Shown piece after piece: positions 1 to 7,200 of a DNA stretch of 14,268 bases. The position numbers and the translations under genes are program-made. The notes under the pieces were generated by a model that saw only the letters and a program-made list of their open reading frames with translations, had not been told where the DNA came from and did not search any database. How positions within the stretch are numbered: position 1 is the stretch's first letter; every line of letters starts with the position of its first letter. Source of the stretch: an uncultured Candidatus Peregrinibacteria bacterium (GTDB lineage: Bacteria > Patescibacteriota > Gracilibacteria > CAIRYL01). The stretch lies in contig CAIRYL010000006.1 of assembly GCA_903882825.1 (NCBI GenBank), forward strand, positions 1 to 14,268, read 5' to 3'.

Positions 1-243
1 TATTTCTTGAAAAATGCCATAATATGTATTTTTTTCAAAATCAGCATTTTTAAAAAGAAGAAGATGTAATGAATTCATAAGCCTTTCCCAATGTTCTTCA
101 AAAAAAAGAAGAGTTCCATCGTGCACTCGCAGTGTTTCGTACACGCCATCGCCATATAAAAATCCATGATCAAAAGGGGAAACGAAAGCTTCGGATGATA
201 AAAGAAATTGATTATTTAAAAATACGAGAGAGTTTTGAGACAT
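1..243 (-). CDS. Fold-type IV PLP aminotransferase, N-terminal part (IlvE / PabC / D-amino-acid type)
   Basis: This gene is read leftward from an ATG at 243 and is still open at base 1, so only the first 81 residues are present. The segment FDHGFLYGDGVYETLRV (about residues 24-40), followed by a short strand and FFEEHWERL, is the N-terminal signature of the fold-type IV PLP transaminase/lyase family. That family includes branched-chain aminotransferase (IlvE), D-alanine aminotransferase and aminodeoxychorismate lyase (PabC). The PLP lysine and the substrate-selecting residues lie beyond the edge, so the exact reaction cannot be read. The presence of ilvD about 5 kb away makes IlvE attractive, but PabC is equally compatible. 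The start lies 9 bp after the stop of the upstream exported-protein gene, so it probably shares that operon's transcript. No ribosome binding site is visible. Confidence 0.8.
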   Translation of the reverse strand, partial: MSQNSLVFLNNQFLLSSEAFVSPFDHGFLYGDGVYETLRVHDGTLLFFEEHWERLMNSLHLLLFKNADFEKNTYYGIFQEI

Positions 244-252
244 ATACCGATA

Positions 253-2073
253 TTAATTGGCTTTTGTAGCGCATTTCTCTTCTGACGCTTCCATTGCTTC
301 CGTGTCAATGGTGCCGTATAAAGAATTCATAGCCGAAATTTCATTTCCCATACTACTGAGATGGTTTTTTACCACATCTTGGAAAAATTGAGTATAGCTT
401 TCTTGTTTTGTTGTTTCTTCCCCCGCAGTGCGTGTGGTGTAATTATTTGAAGTGGTCAGAAATTTTCCTTCTGCTTGTAATTTTCGTTGATCACTATCAT
501 CTTGGCACGCTTGAAAAACAGAAGAAATATTTTCTATTCCAGGCGGAAGTTTAGAAAGAATGAGATCACAGTTATCATATTCTGAATCTTGTAAACGAAA
601 TAACACTTGATTCATAGAATCTAGCTCTGCGATACGTTCTTCTTTTGTCTTTTTCTTTGTTTCTTTTTTTGGAGTTTTTGATTCGGGAGTAGTGGCTTGA
701 ACAGAAGATGAAGATGTTGAAGATGTCGTTTTATTGCTATTTGTAGAAGAGGTGGAAGATTTAGGTGTTATAACACTTTTTGGTCCCTCATTTTGTTGTG
801 GGTTGTCATATACTAAAAAGGGGAGTGGCTTCCATATCCATACAAATTTTCCTCCTGCATTTCGAAAAAGATTCGCAAATGCTGTTAAAAACCATGGTTC
901 AGTAGGCGCATCATTTGGAGAAAGTTTTCCAGAAAGTCCTGAAAGAGGCTGTAGTACATTAAGACCTTTATGAATAGAACATTCAATACAATCATTATCT
1001 TGCATTTGTACCTTTCGGTAGCCAGGAATAAGCGTAATGTGAATACAAATAATATCATCGCATCGCAAATCTATACAAACCCTCTTTCCAAAAAGTGCCA
1101 CTTGTTCTCCCGTACATGTATCTTCTGTATTCTCTGGAAATGCGGATGTATTGAGGTAATTTCTGGTTCGTGATCCTGAAAAATTTCCTAAAAGACGTTG
1201 TCGTTGAAGTTCTGCTTCACGCGTATTATTGTTTTCCGATTCATTTCCGTTTTTTGTATTGTCGGAACCAGAAGATCCTGAATCAGATGGTTTTTTTACA
1301 AAAAGAGCCTCGGGATCAATACACATTTGAGCAGGATCTTGAGTATTTTTATTGGAAGGGTCTTTTTTATTGGTATTTTCAGTTTTTGTATCGGTATTTG
1401 TGCCATTGGCGTTATTGTTGAGACTTCCGTATTGCACATTTTTTGAAGCACTATACGAAGTGCTTCCCGGTGGTAAAACCCCACTAACGCTATTTTCATC
1501 AAATAAAAATGGATTTGGACCACCTGAAATTTTTGCATTTCTTCCAAAAAAAATAGTATCAATAATGTTTAAATCAACAAGAACGTCAAAACTGCCATCT
1601 TCGAGTGTGCCATTTGCCCACACACTTTCCGAAAGGGATTCCCAGTGTAAACGGTATTCTTGTTGTAAAATTTTTATTTCTTGTGCGTATGTTTTTTGTA
1701 TTTTTTCTTTGCATTGATAGTAATCCACTAAAATACTGGAGCTTTTACAAATTATATTCAGGTCTTGTACTGTTTCGTTATTTTTCAATATTCGTTGAAT
1801 AATTTCCGAAATAGGAGTGGTCACCATCTCTTTTACGGTACTGCGTGTTTCACCCGCTAAAGCAGACGGAGCAACAACAGGAGAAATATTTAACAACATT
1901 TCCATATTTTTCAGCGCTTTTTCTTCAATTTCATCACTTTTTTTATAAATAGTCATGTATAAATCTTCTTCTGGAAAACGAAAATAGGTATATTCATCAT
2001 CTTGTGCGATGGCACAAAAGCCAAAATATGGAAAAAAGAAAATGCCGAAAAAAAGAAATATTATTTTTTTCAT
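253..2073 (-). CDS. Large exported cysteine-containing protein of unknown function, third gene of operon
   Basis: I do not recognise this 606-residue protein. Residues 1-23 form a Sec signal peptide (MKK, a phenylalanine-rich core, then a likely signal peptidase I site after AIA), so the protein should act outside the membrane. C20 does not sit in a lipobox. Residues about 25-200 look folded and partly helical. Residues about 216-285 are a low-complexity Asn/Thr/Ser/Lys linker. A cysteine-rich module follows, with C320, C333, C338, C343, C362 and C365. A hydrophobic aromatic stretch (FVWIWKPLPF, about 410-419) comes next, then a second Ser/Thr/Lys linker (about 435-480) and a helical tail. 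The mature part has 12 cysteines, an even number that would suit disulfides. Its ATG overlaps the stop of the preceding gene as ATGA, which implies translational coupling. A surface or envelope structural role is a guess. Confidence 0.75.
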   Translation of the reverse strand: MKKIIFLFFGIFFFPYFGFCAIAQDDEYTYFRFPEEDLYMTIYKKSDEIEEKALKNMEMLLNISPVVAPSALAGETRSTVKEMVTTPISEIIQRILKNNETVQDLNIICKSSSILVDYYQCKEKIQKTYAQEIKILQQEYRLHWESLSESVWANGTLEDGSFDVLVDLNIIDTIFFGRNAKISGGPNPFLFDENSVSGVLPPGSTSYSASKNVQYGSLNNNANGTNTDTKTENTNKKDPSNKNTQDPAQMCIDPEALFVKKPSDSGSSGSDNTKNGNESENNNTREAELQRQRLLGNFSGSRTRNYLNTSAFPENTEDTCTGEQVALFGKRVCIDLRCDDIICIHITLIPGYRKVQMQDNDCIECSIHKGLNVLQPLSGLSGKLSPNDAPTEPWFLTAFANLFRNAGGKFVWIWKPLPFLVYDNPQQNEGPKSVITPKSSTSSTNSNKTTSSTSSSSVQATTPESKTPKKETKKKTKEERIAELDSMNQVLFRLQDSEYDNCDLILSKLPPGIENISSVFQACQDDSDQRKLQAEGKFLTTSNNYTTRTAGEETTKQESYTQFFQDVVKNHLSSMGNEISAMNSLYGTIDTEAMEASEEKCATKAN

Positions 2074-2792
2074 TGAAGAGGAACTTTAGAGCCACTATTG
2101 GTAAATTTTGCGGGAATATTTAAAACAATACCTACAAAATCTCTGAGGGCGTTTTTTTCATCTATGAGATCTTGAATAATCATTTGGAGTTTTAAATGGA
2201 TAGCATAATACATACGCATTTGTGCATACATTCGGAGAGAAATAATAAGCGTGTTGTCTGCTTTTTCCATTTCTACATCGAATACATTTTCAAGTGCAAA
2301 GAGTTTTGGAGCAGATCCCGACAATAGTTCGCCTGTGCTGGCAACAAATTGAGGATTATTTCGATATTGATAGAGTATACATTGGTATTCCCGAAGCCTT
2401 TGTGTGAGCTCCCTGGTAAAAAGCAACGAATCGGTTTGGGCTTTTATATTTTTTGATTTTTCTGGAAGATTTTTTTCTTGATATGCGTCTTCCGTTAACT
2501 GTTTTATTTTCGTAATTTCCTCATTAAATCTTTTGTTTATACGGGGATGATACATTTCTTGTACTTGGGAAAGGGCAGAATTCATATCTTTGGATTCATC
2601 AAAAATCTTTTTATATTCATGGTAATCAGTATAAAAAGTGTATTTATTTATTTTTTCACCAGATGAAAGATCACTGGGTGGACATTCATTTTCCAAAAAT
2701 CCTATTTTTTTTGTTTGATCTTCTGCAAAACTGAGAGGCTGATGAAGCCCAAAAAATAATAAAATGCCAAAAAAGAAGAATATATTTTTCAT
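2070..2792 (-). CDS. Exported helical protein of unknown function, second gene of operon
   Basis: I do not recognise the family of this 240-residue protein. It starts with a clear signal peptide: MKN, a run of F/I/L, and a likely cleavage after LSFA before EDQ. The mature chain is rich in charged and hydrophobic residues in helical pattern (about residues 55-140 and 175-225), with only two cysteines (ENECPP near the N-terminus and REYQC near residue 138). The REYQC segment resembles DYYQC near residue 121 of the downstream exported protein. That is a hint of common ancestry, not proof. Both ends overlap their neighbours by four bases (ATGA at 2789-2792 and 2070-2073), so the three exported proteins are probably made in a fixed ratio and work together. 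No ribosome binding site is seen, as expected for coupled starts. Confidence 0.75.
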   Translation of the reverse strand: MKNIFFFFGILLFFGLHQPLSFAEDQTKKIGFLENECPPSDLSSGEKINKYTFYTDYHEYKKIFDESKDMNSALSQVQEMYHPRINKRFNEEITKIKQLTEDAYQEKNLPEKSKNIKAQTDSLLFTRELTQRLREYQCILYQYRNNPQFVASTGELLSGSAPKLFALENVFDVEMEKADNTLIISLRMYAQMRMYYAIHLKLQMIIQDLIDEKNALRDFVGIVLNIPAKFTNSGSKVPLQ

Positions 2793-3463
2793 GATTTTTT
2801 TGTTTCCGGGATGGTGCAGTTTACTTCTTTTACAATTCTATTGAGAAGCTTTACGAATCGCCCTACTTTTTCATGAAGAGTGGTGAGGCGCTTCGTGAGC
2901 TCTAAAAGTTTTCCTGCAAAAACGCCTTGAATTTCCAATGAAAGATTTTGAGAAAAATCATTTCCGATTTCTGTGAGTGCATATTTTTTTTTGCGTGATT
3001 CAAATTCTTCACATTGCTGACGAATAGTTGTTTGATCGAGCGTGAGATTGAGAATTTCTGTATTACAGGCATTGTATTGCATATCAAGTGTAGTAAATGC
3101 TCCTTTTGCATTTGTATAGAGGGATTCTGTGGAAGTACTGACGCCTAAATTACATTCATTTGGTAAATCATCGGTTGATTTTTCTGTTTTTCCAAGACCC
3201 CAACAAATAGTAGAGGTATAACAAAGATATCTTCTATTTAAAGCAGAAATTTCTTTTGTTTTGGCAACGGCACCAAATGTAATATTGGTAAATATTTTTT
3301 TGCGTTCTTCTTCCCACAAGTAATCTGCCACCGAAAAACTATGAATAATGGATTCTTTACAAGTGAGATTTAATTTTTGAGGAGGGGATTCTTCGGCGTA
3401 TACCGGAAAAGAAAGTATCAAAAAAAGAAATCCTCCTATAATACACTGAGCTTTTTTAAGCAT
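2789..3463 (-). CDS. Exported cysteine-rich protein of unknown function, first gene of operon
   Basis: This gene encodes 224 residues from the ATG at 3463. I chose that start because MLKK followed by a hydrophobic core and VYA-EES makes a textbook signal peptide with a signal peptidase I site. The reading frame stays open upstream to a TTG at 3577, but that extension would run through the rpmH promoter and would place a second hydrophobic stretch before the real signal peptide. The mature protein has seven cysteines spread through its length and an amphipathic helical C-terminus (about residues 180-215). No family is recognised. A weak AGAAG lies about six bases upstream of the ATG, the nearest thing to a Shine-Dalgarno sequence in the window. 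The gene is the head of a leftward operon with two further exported proteins and an aminotransferase. Confidence 0.72.
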   Translation of the reverse strand: MLKKAQCIIGGFLFLILSFPVYAEESPPQKLNLTCKESIIHSFSVADYLWEEERKKIFTNITFGAVAKTKEISALNRRYLCYTSTICWGLGKTEKSTDDLPNECNLGVSTSTESLYTNAKGAFTTLDMQYNACNTEILNLTLDQTTIRQQCEEFESRKKKYALTEIGNDFSQNLSLEIQGVFAGKLLELTKRLTTLHEKVGRFVKLLNRIVKEVNCTIPETKKS

Positions 3464-3600
3464 GGACACTTCTTTTAAAAAACCAAAACTATTGTGCCCC
3501 AAAAAGAACAAAAAACAAAAGAAAAGAGCAAGGAAATGGGTTTGACACTGTGCGCTTATTTTTTGTACACTTTGCAAGTATATTTTTTGGTACCTATTTT
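3464..3600. promoter_or_regulatory. Divergent intergenic region between the exported-protein operon and rpmH
   Basis: These 137 bp separate two diverging transcription units. The rightward promoter is strong and is listed separately. For the leftward operon the best candidate is TTGTTT (3518-3513), a 16-bp spacer and CACAAT (3496-3491). It matches the consensus poorly, so the leftward start is uncertain. rpmH often lies near dnaA and oriC in bacteria, but I found no cluster of DnaA boxes here and no dnaA. Confidence 0.4.
3542..3571 (+). promoter_or_regulatory. Sigma70-type promoter for rpmH-rnpA
   Basis: A perfect -35 box TTGACA (3542-3547) is followed after 18 bp by TACACT (3566-3571), which matches the -10 consensus at four of six positions. 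Transcription would start near 3578, giving a leader of about 23 nucleotides before the rpmH start. The match and placement make it the best promoter in the window after the TATAAT box at 4100. Confidence 0.65.
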
Positions 3601-3729
3601 ATGATGTCGAAATCAAACACGAGAAGAAGAGCAAGACGACACGGATTTCTTTCCCGAATGAGAACACCAGGAGGAAGAGCTGTTTTAAAGCGTCGCCGAG
3701 CTAAAGGAAGAGCAATGTTAACGGTTTAG
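3601..3729 (+). CDS. rpmH: Large ribosomal subunit protein bL34
   Basis: This short gene encodes 42 residues rich in arginine. The core HGFLSRMRTPGGRAVLKRRR and the end AKGRAMLTV match the bL34 family (HGF.aRM.t.gGR.vl.rRRakGR..LtV), a component of the 50S subunit. The usual N-terminal block with the QPS motif is replaced by MMSKSNTRRRAR, so the protein is about two residues shorter than typical and divergent at its start. Two consecutive ATG codons (3601 and 3604) are possible starts; no Shine-Dalgarno separates them. The stop lies 8 bp before rnpA, the classic rpmH-rnpA pair, and both are probably transcribed from the TTGACA promoter just upstream. Confidence 0.95.
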   Translation: MMSKSNTRRRARRHGFLSRMRTPGGRAVLKRRRAKGRAMLTV

Positions 3730-3737
3730 TATTTTTT

Positions 3738-4091
3738 ATGGCGCTTCCATCGCAGTATCGCCTTAAAAATCCTCGACTTCTTTCCGCTATACTTCAAAAA
3801 GGGAAATCAATACGATGCCCTTTTTTTGCGGTTCGATTTTTACCAACGCTTTCTGGCACCGCACAGGTAACGGTGATTATTTCTAAAAAAACAGAAAAAT
3901 TAGCTGTAAAAAGAAATAAAATGAGACGAAGATGCTTGGAAGCATTTTTAAAAGTTTTTAAAAAATTAACGGAACCATGTCCATTTGCAATAATAATTTT
4001 CCCCTTTGAATCATCTCAGCACACTTCTGTAAGTATTTTAGAAGAAAATATAACCGACATACTTTTAAAAATACACTGTACAAAACTGTAA
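3738..4091 (+). CDS. rnpA: Ribonuclease P protein component
   Basis: This is a 117-residue basic protein, the usual size for RnpA, which binds the RNase P RNA and helps it remove 5' leaders from tRNA precursors. The start YRLKNPRLLSAILQKGKS resembles the family's opening (R L....F..v...G), and AVKRNKMRRRCLEAF (about residues 53-67) is the conserved RNR-type RNA-binding motif. The position directly after rpmH confirms the assignment. The sequence between the two genes is only TATTTTTT, with no ribosome binding site. In many bacteria the next genes are yidD and yidC; here a lytic transglycosylase follows instead. The 3' end of rnpA overlaps the -35 box of that gene's promoter. Confidence 0.93.
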   Translation: MALPSQYRLKNPRLLSAILQKGKSIRCPFFAVRFLPTLSGTAQVTVIISKKTEKLAVKRNKMRRRCLEAFLKVFKKLTEPCPFAIIIFPFESSQHTSVSILEENITDILLKIHCTKL

Positions 4092-4105
4092 AAAATAGCT
4101 ATAAT
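4077..4105 (+). promoter_or_regulatory. Promoter for the lytic transglycosylase gene
   Basis: A perfect -10 box TATAAT (4100-4105) is preceded by a 17-bp spacer and TGTACA (4077-4082), which matches TTGACA at four of six positions. The -35 box lies inside the last codons of rnpA. Transcription would begin near 4112, leaving a leader of only about 14 nucleotides, too short and too A/U-rich for a normal ribosome binding site. Confidence 0.6.
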
Positions 4106-4125
4106 CTCACGATTTTTATAAAAAA

Positions 4126-5364
4126 ATGAGTGGAGAAAGTTTTTCATATACATCAACAAATGACTACGGCGTACCCCCAAATGAAAAAACTGAAGGAGAA
4201 AAAATTTCTAATTTTTTGAATATTTTAGCAGGAATAAACACTCAAACCAGTGCAGTGCTTACTGATTTTTTAGAGAAACCAGAACAAATACGGTTAGCAA
4301 GTGAGTTTTGGGAAATGTTTTCCGGAAAAATGGTTTCAAATGATTCTCTTCTGGCAAGCCTCACACCAGCAGAAAAAACAGAATTGCAAAACAGTAAAAA
4401 AAACTACACCGGAACTCCCACACAAAAAAAAATACTCGCAGAATATGCGAAAGAAATTGCAAAAAATCCCATTAAATATGGAAATGAAACAGTTTTTTTA
4501 CTTCGTGTTTTAAAAGTGCAAGATATTGATACATGGGACACTCAAAAGATAAAAGATTTTTTAAAAAATGCATCCTCTGAGGAATTTTATGCGATTGCGT
4601 GGATATATAGTATTGGAAAAAATGGAAATGTTACTATTTTTACTTCAAAAATAAGAGATCTTTTATACCCGGGGCAACAAGATTCTATTTATACTCCTAC
4701 GGAATTTCCTGATGATTTACAAACATTAATACAACAAAAAGAGAGCGAAGAAAATATCCCAAAAGATCTTTTTAAAGCTGTTCTTTTACATGAATCACAT
4801 GGTGATCCGTTGGCAATTTCTCCTTCTTTTTGTATGGGAATTGCACAGTTAAATTCATACATAGCTTTGGGAGCTGGGAAAAATAATTGGGGACGTGTAA
4901 ATCCGTTTAATCCAAAGGAAGCTATTGGAAGAGGTGCAAAACTCTTAGGATATTTATTAAAAATTTTCACAAAAGAACGATACGGAGAAGATGCTATTGC
5001 TTTAGCAGTTACCGCATATAACGCAGGGGAAACGGATGTAAAAAATGCGTATAACAGAATGCAATATCTTAATTCAAAAAAAGATTCCGTTCAAAAAAAC
5101 GGGAACACTGGTATTTTAGGTATGCCATTGATAGATTTGGGGAATATTGTGTGGAAAAAGGATTGGAACAGTATCCTCCCAAAAGAAAGAGAACCTGATT
5201 CATTTTCATTACAAAATAATGATAATGAAATGAATTTTTCTCAAAATGGAGATTCTGTATCGAATTCTTTGAATATTAAAAGTGCGGTTGGAGTACATTG
5301 GAAAAACTTACTCCGTCTCCCAGAATCTGGAAAATATTGGGAAAAGGTGAATAAAAATTGGTAA
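4126..5364 (+). CDS. GH23 (SLT-type) lytic transglycosylase-domain protein without signal peptide
   Basis: This 412-residue protein carries a soluble-lytic-transglycosylase domain in its middle, about residues 210-320. ES in VLLHESHGDP holds the catalytic glutamate (E223), followed by the GIAQLN segment (family GlmQl) and TAYNAGETDV (296-305). These are the three hallmark motifs of enzymes that cleave the MurNAc-GlcNAc bond of peptidoglycan with formation of 1,6-anhydroMurNAc. The N-terminal 200 residues are helical and unrecognised. The N-terminus (MSGESFSYTSTNDYG) has no signal peptide, lipobox or membrane segment, which is odd for an enzyme whose substrate is outside the membrane. It may leave the cell by a non-Sec route, be part of a lysis or secretion apparatus, or have a misplaced start. 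The nearby TATAAT promoter argues against an upstream start. The last ~80 residues are polar and unrecognised. Confidence 0.85.
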   Translation: MSGESFSYTSTNDYGVPPNEKTEGEKISNFLNILAGINTQTSAVLTDFLEKPEQIRLASEFWEMFSGKMVSNDSLLASLTPAEKTELQNSKKNYTGTPTQKKILAEYAKEIAKNPIKYGNETVFLLRVLKVQDIDTWDTQKIKDFLKNASSEEFYAIAWIYSIGKNGNVTIFTSKIRDLLYPGQQDSIYTPTEFPDDLQTLIQQKESEENIPKDLFKAVLLHESHGDPLAISPSFCMGIAQLNSYIALGAGKNNWGRVNPFNPKEAIGRGAKLLGYLLKIFTKERYGEDAIALAVTAYNAGETDVKNAYNRMQYLNSKKDSVQKNGNTGILGMPLIDLGNIVWKKDWNSILPKEREPDSFSLQNNDNEMNFSQNGDSVSNSLNIKSAVGVHWKNLLRLPESGKYWEKVNKNW

Positions 5365-5457
5365 GAACTAAAAAAGAAATAAAAATATGTAAGAGTGGAA
5401 TCTTTTTTTTTGTGTTCCAAAAGCGTACAGTATTTTTAGTTTTCTTTTTTTTAAAAT
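5365..5457 (+). promoter_or_regulatory. Intergenic leader of ilvD; weak promoter signals only
   Basis: These 93 bp hold long A and T runs. The best -10 candidates are TACAGT (5426-5431) and TATTTT (5431-5436), neither with a convincing -35 box. There is no short open frame rich in Ile, Leu or Val, no T-box-like element and no strong hairpin, so attenuation of ilvD is not supported. A five-base TGGAA/TTCCA repeat around a T run (5396-5419) is too weak to call a terminator. Confidence 0.3.
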
Positions 5458-7197
5458 ATGTCTCATTCTCCCATAAATGCTGGATTTGAACGTATAGAAC
5501 GGGAAGGTTCAAAGGTTGTTGCCAGTGGTGCGCACATGCTTCCTGCCGCAAGCCTTATGATGGCAGCAGGTGTATTATCAAAAATCTCTGATCGTAAAAA
5601 ACCTTTTATTACGGTCGTTAATTCATATACCACACAAATTCCTGGGCATGCCCATTTACGGACACTGGGGGATTTGCTCGTAACACTCTTAAAAAAACGA
5701 GGATATAATGTATGGGAAGCCAATGTGGGAGGATGTGTAGATGATGGAATCGCTATGGGACATTTTGGAATGAAATATTCGCTTGCCAGTAGAGAGTTGA
5801 TTACTGATCAAATAGAAACGATGATGGGAGCTCATCCCTGTGATGCATGGATTGGGATTGGGAATTGTGACAAAATTGTTCCTGGAATGCTCAATGCCAT
5901 GGTTCGGCTCAATATTCCTGCATTGTATCTTTCGGGAGGACCAATGCTTGCAGGAAAAGATAAAAAAGATTTGGTGAGTGTGTTTGAGGCGGTGGGAGCA
6001 GAAGCATCTGGAAAAATGACAGAAGCAAAATTAGCAGAAATTGCTGGAGAAAGTTGCAGAACTTGTGGTAGTTGCGCAGGAATGTTTACTGCGAATTCTA
6101 TGAATTGTTTAGCAGAAGTATTGGGGTTGGCGTTGCCAGGGAATGGAACCATTCCTGCGGCACGCTGGATAGATACAGAAAAAATGACATGGGAAGTAAA
6201 TCCCGATCGACTGCATTTAGTGGAAAAAGTAGCGGATTCTATTGGGGAAATTTTGACGAAAAAAATCCGTCCTTGTGACATTGTTACGCGTGAAGCGATT
6301 GATAATGCCTTTATTCTCGATCTTGCTATGGGAGGATCTACCAATACGGTTCTTCATACTTTGGCATTGGCGCACGAAGCAGGAGCAGAGTATTCATTAC
6401 AAAGAATTGATGAACTTTCCCAAAAAACGCCCAATGTGTGCAAAGTTTCACCGAGTCGTCCGGATATTCATATTGAAGATCTTCATCGCGTTGGGGGAAT
6501 TTCGGCAGTATTAAAAGCAACTTTTAACAGTGGTGCTCCCTTACAAATTTCTCAAAAAACTCTTACGGGAAGTATTGCGAGTATGATAGAAAATGCGAAA
6601 TCGGCAGATGGCGATATTATTCGAGAAGGAAAAAATGTATTTAGTAAAACAGGCGGACTTGCCATTTTATTTGGAAATATTGCACCTAAAGGATCGGTGG
6701 TAAAAACCGCAGGAGTAGATGCAGATATGATGCAATTTTCTGGACCTGCGAAAGTATATACTTCTCAAGAAGATTGTTTACATGCAGTATTAGATGGAAA
6801 AGTGCAAGATGGTGATGTAGTGGTTATTTCGTATGAAGGACCGAAAGGAGGACCCGGAATGCAAGAAATGCTTTCTCCTACTTCGGCTATAAAAGGGCGG
6901 GGGATTCGTGCAGCACTGATTACTGATGGACGATTTAGTGGTGGAACACGTGGGCTTTGCATTGGGCATATTTCGCCTGAATCAGCTTCAGGTGGTCCAT
7001 TGGCGATTGTACAAAATGGAGATATTATTGATATTGATACAGAAAAACGAACACTTGATGTTCGCCTTTCGGACTCCGAAATTGCGAAACGCATGGCCGA
7101 AATGAAGCCATTTACTAAAAAAGTAACACGAGGATGGCTTGCACGGTATGCACACTTTGTACAAAGTGCAGATAAAGGAGCAGTAATGGGAGAATAA
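5458..7197 (+). CDS. ilvD: Dihydroxy-acid dehydratase
   Basis: This 579-residue protein is full length for the IlvD/Edd family and dehydrates 2,3-dihydroxy-isovalerate or -3-methylvalerate to the 2-oxo acids that precede valine, leucine and isoleucine. Visible motifs are VVNSYTTQIPGHAHL (53-67), CVDDGIAMGHFGM (93-105), GNCDKIVPGM (135-144) and CGSCAGMFTANSMNC (203-217). C137 and C206 are the expected iron-sulfur cluster ligands, and the aspartates of VDDG the metal site. C93 just before VDDG is a candidate for a third ligand. The PGHAHL form resembles the E. coli and Bacillus enzymes rather than the PCN-containing plant/mycobacterial type. The specificity for branched-chain acids over sugar acids (Edd) is inferred from overall similarity. 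No other ilv gene lies in the window except possibly the aminotransferase at its left edge. The gene converges on its right neighbour with a 3-bp gap. Confidence 0.93.
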   Translation: MSHSPINAGFERIEREGSKVVASGAHMLPAASLMMAAGVLSKISDRKKPFITVVNSYTTQIPGHAHLRTLGDLLVTLLKKRGYNVWEANVGGCVDDGIAMGHFGMKYSLASRELITDQIETMMGAHPCDAWIGIGNCDKIVPGMLNAMVRLNIPALYLSGGPMLAGKDKKDLVSVFEAVGAEASGKMTEAKLAEIAGESCRTCGSCAGMFTANSMNCLAEVLGLALPGNGTIPAARWIDTEKMTWEVNPDRLHLVEKVADSIGEILTKKIRPCDIVTREAIDNAFILDLAMGGSTNTVLHTLALAHEAGAEYSLQRIDELSQKTPNVCKVSPSRPDIHIEDLHRVGGISAVLKATFNSGAPLQISQKTLTGSIASMIENAKSADGDIIREGKNVFSKTGGLAILFGNIAPKGSVVKTAGVDADMMQFSGPAKVYTSQEDCLHAVLDGKVQDGDVVVISYEGPKGGPGMQEMLSPTSAIKGRGIRAALITDGRFSGGTRGLCIGHISPESASGGPLAIVQNGDIIDIDTEKRTLDVRLSDSEIAKRMAEMKPFTKKVTRGWLARYAHFVQSADKGAVMGE

Positions 7198-7200
7198 TTA

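Noticed and set aside
3464..3577. N-terminal extension of the first exported protein to a TTG start at 3577
   Set aside because: It would translate the rpmH promoter and place a second hydrophobic stretch before a complete signal peptide; the ATG at 3463 fits much better.
3464..3600. Possible replication origin beside rpmH
   Set aside because: No cluster of DnaA boxes, no AT-rich repeats of the expected kind and no dnaA gene were found.
5396..5419. Possible terminator TGGAA...TTCCA after the transglycosylase gene
   Set aside because: The stem is only five A/T-rich base pairs and the T run is in the loop, not after the stem.
5832..6344. Long antisense open frame inside ilvD (170 codons on the minus strand)
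   Set aside because: It lies wholly opposite strongly conserved ilvD motifs and has no promoter or family match; it is a by-product of ilvD codon use.
7153..7168. 16-bp perfect palindrome CACTTTGTACAAAGTG near the end of ilvD
   Set aside because: It lies within coding sequence for conserved-looking residues, lacks a following U run on either strand, and is likely chance; a terminator or operator cannot be supported.
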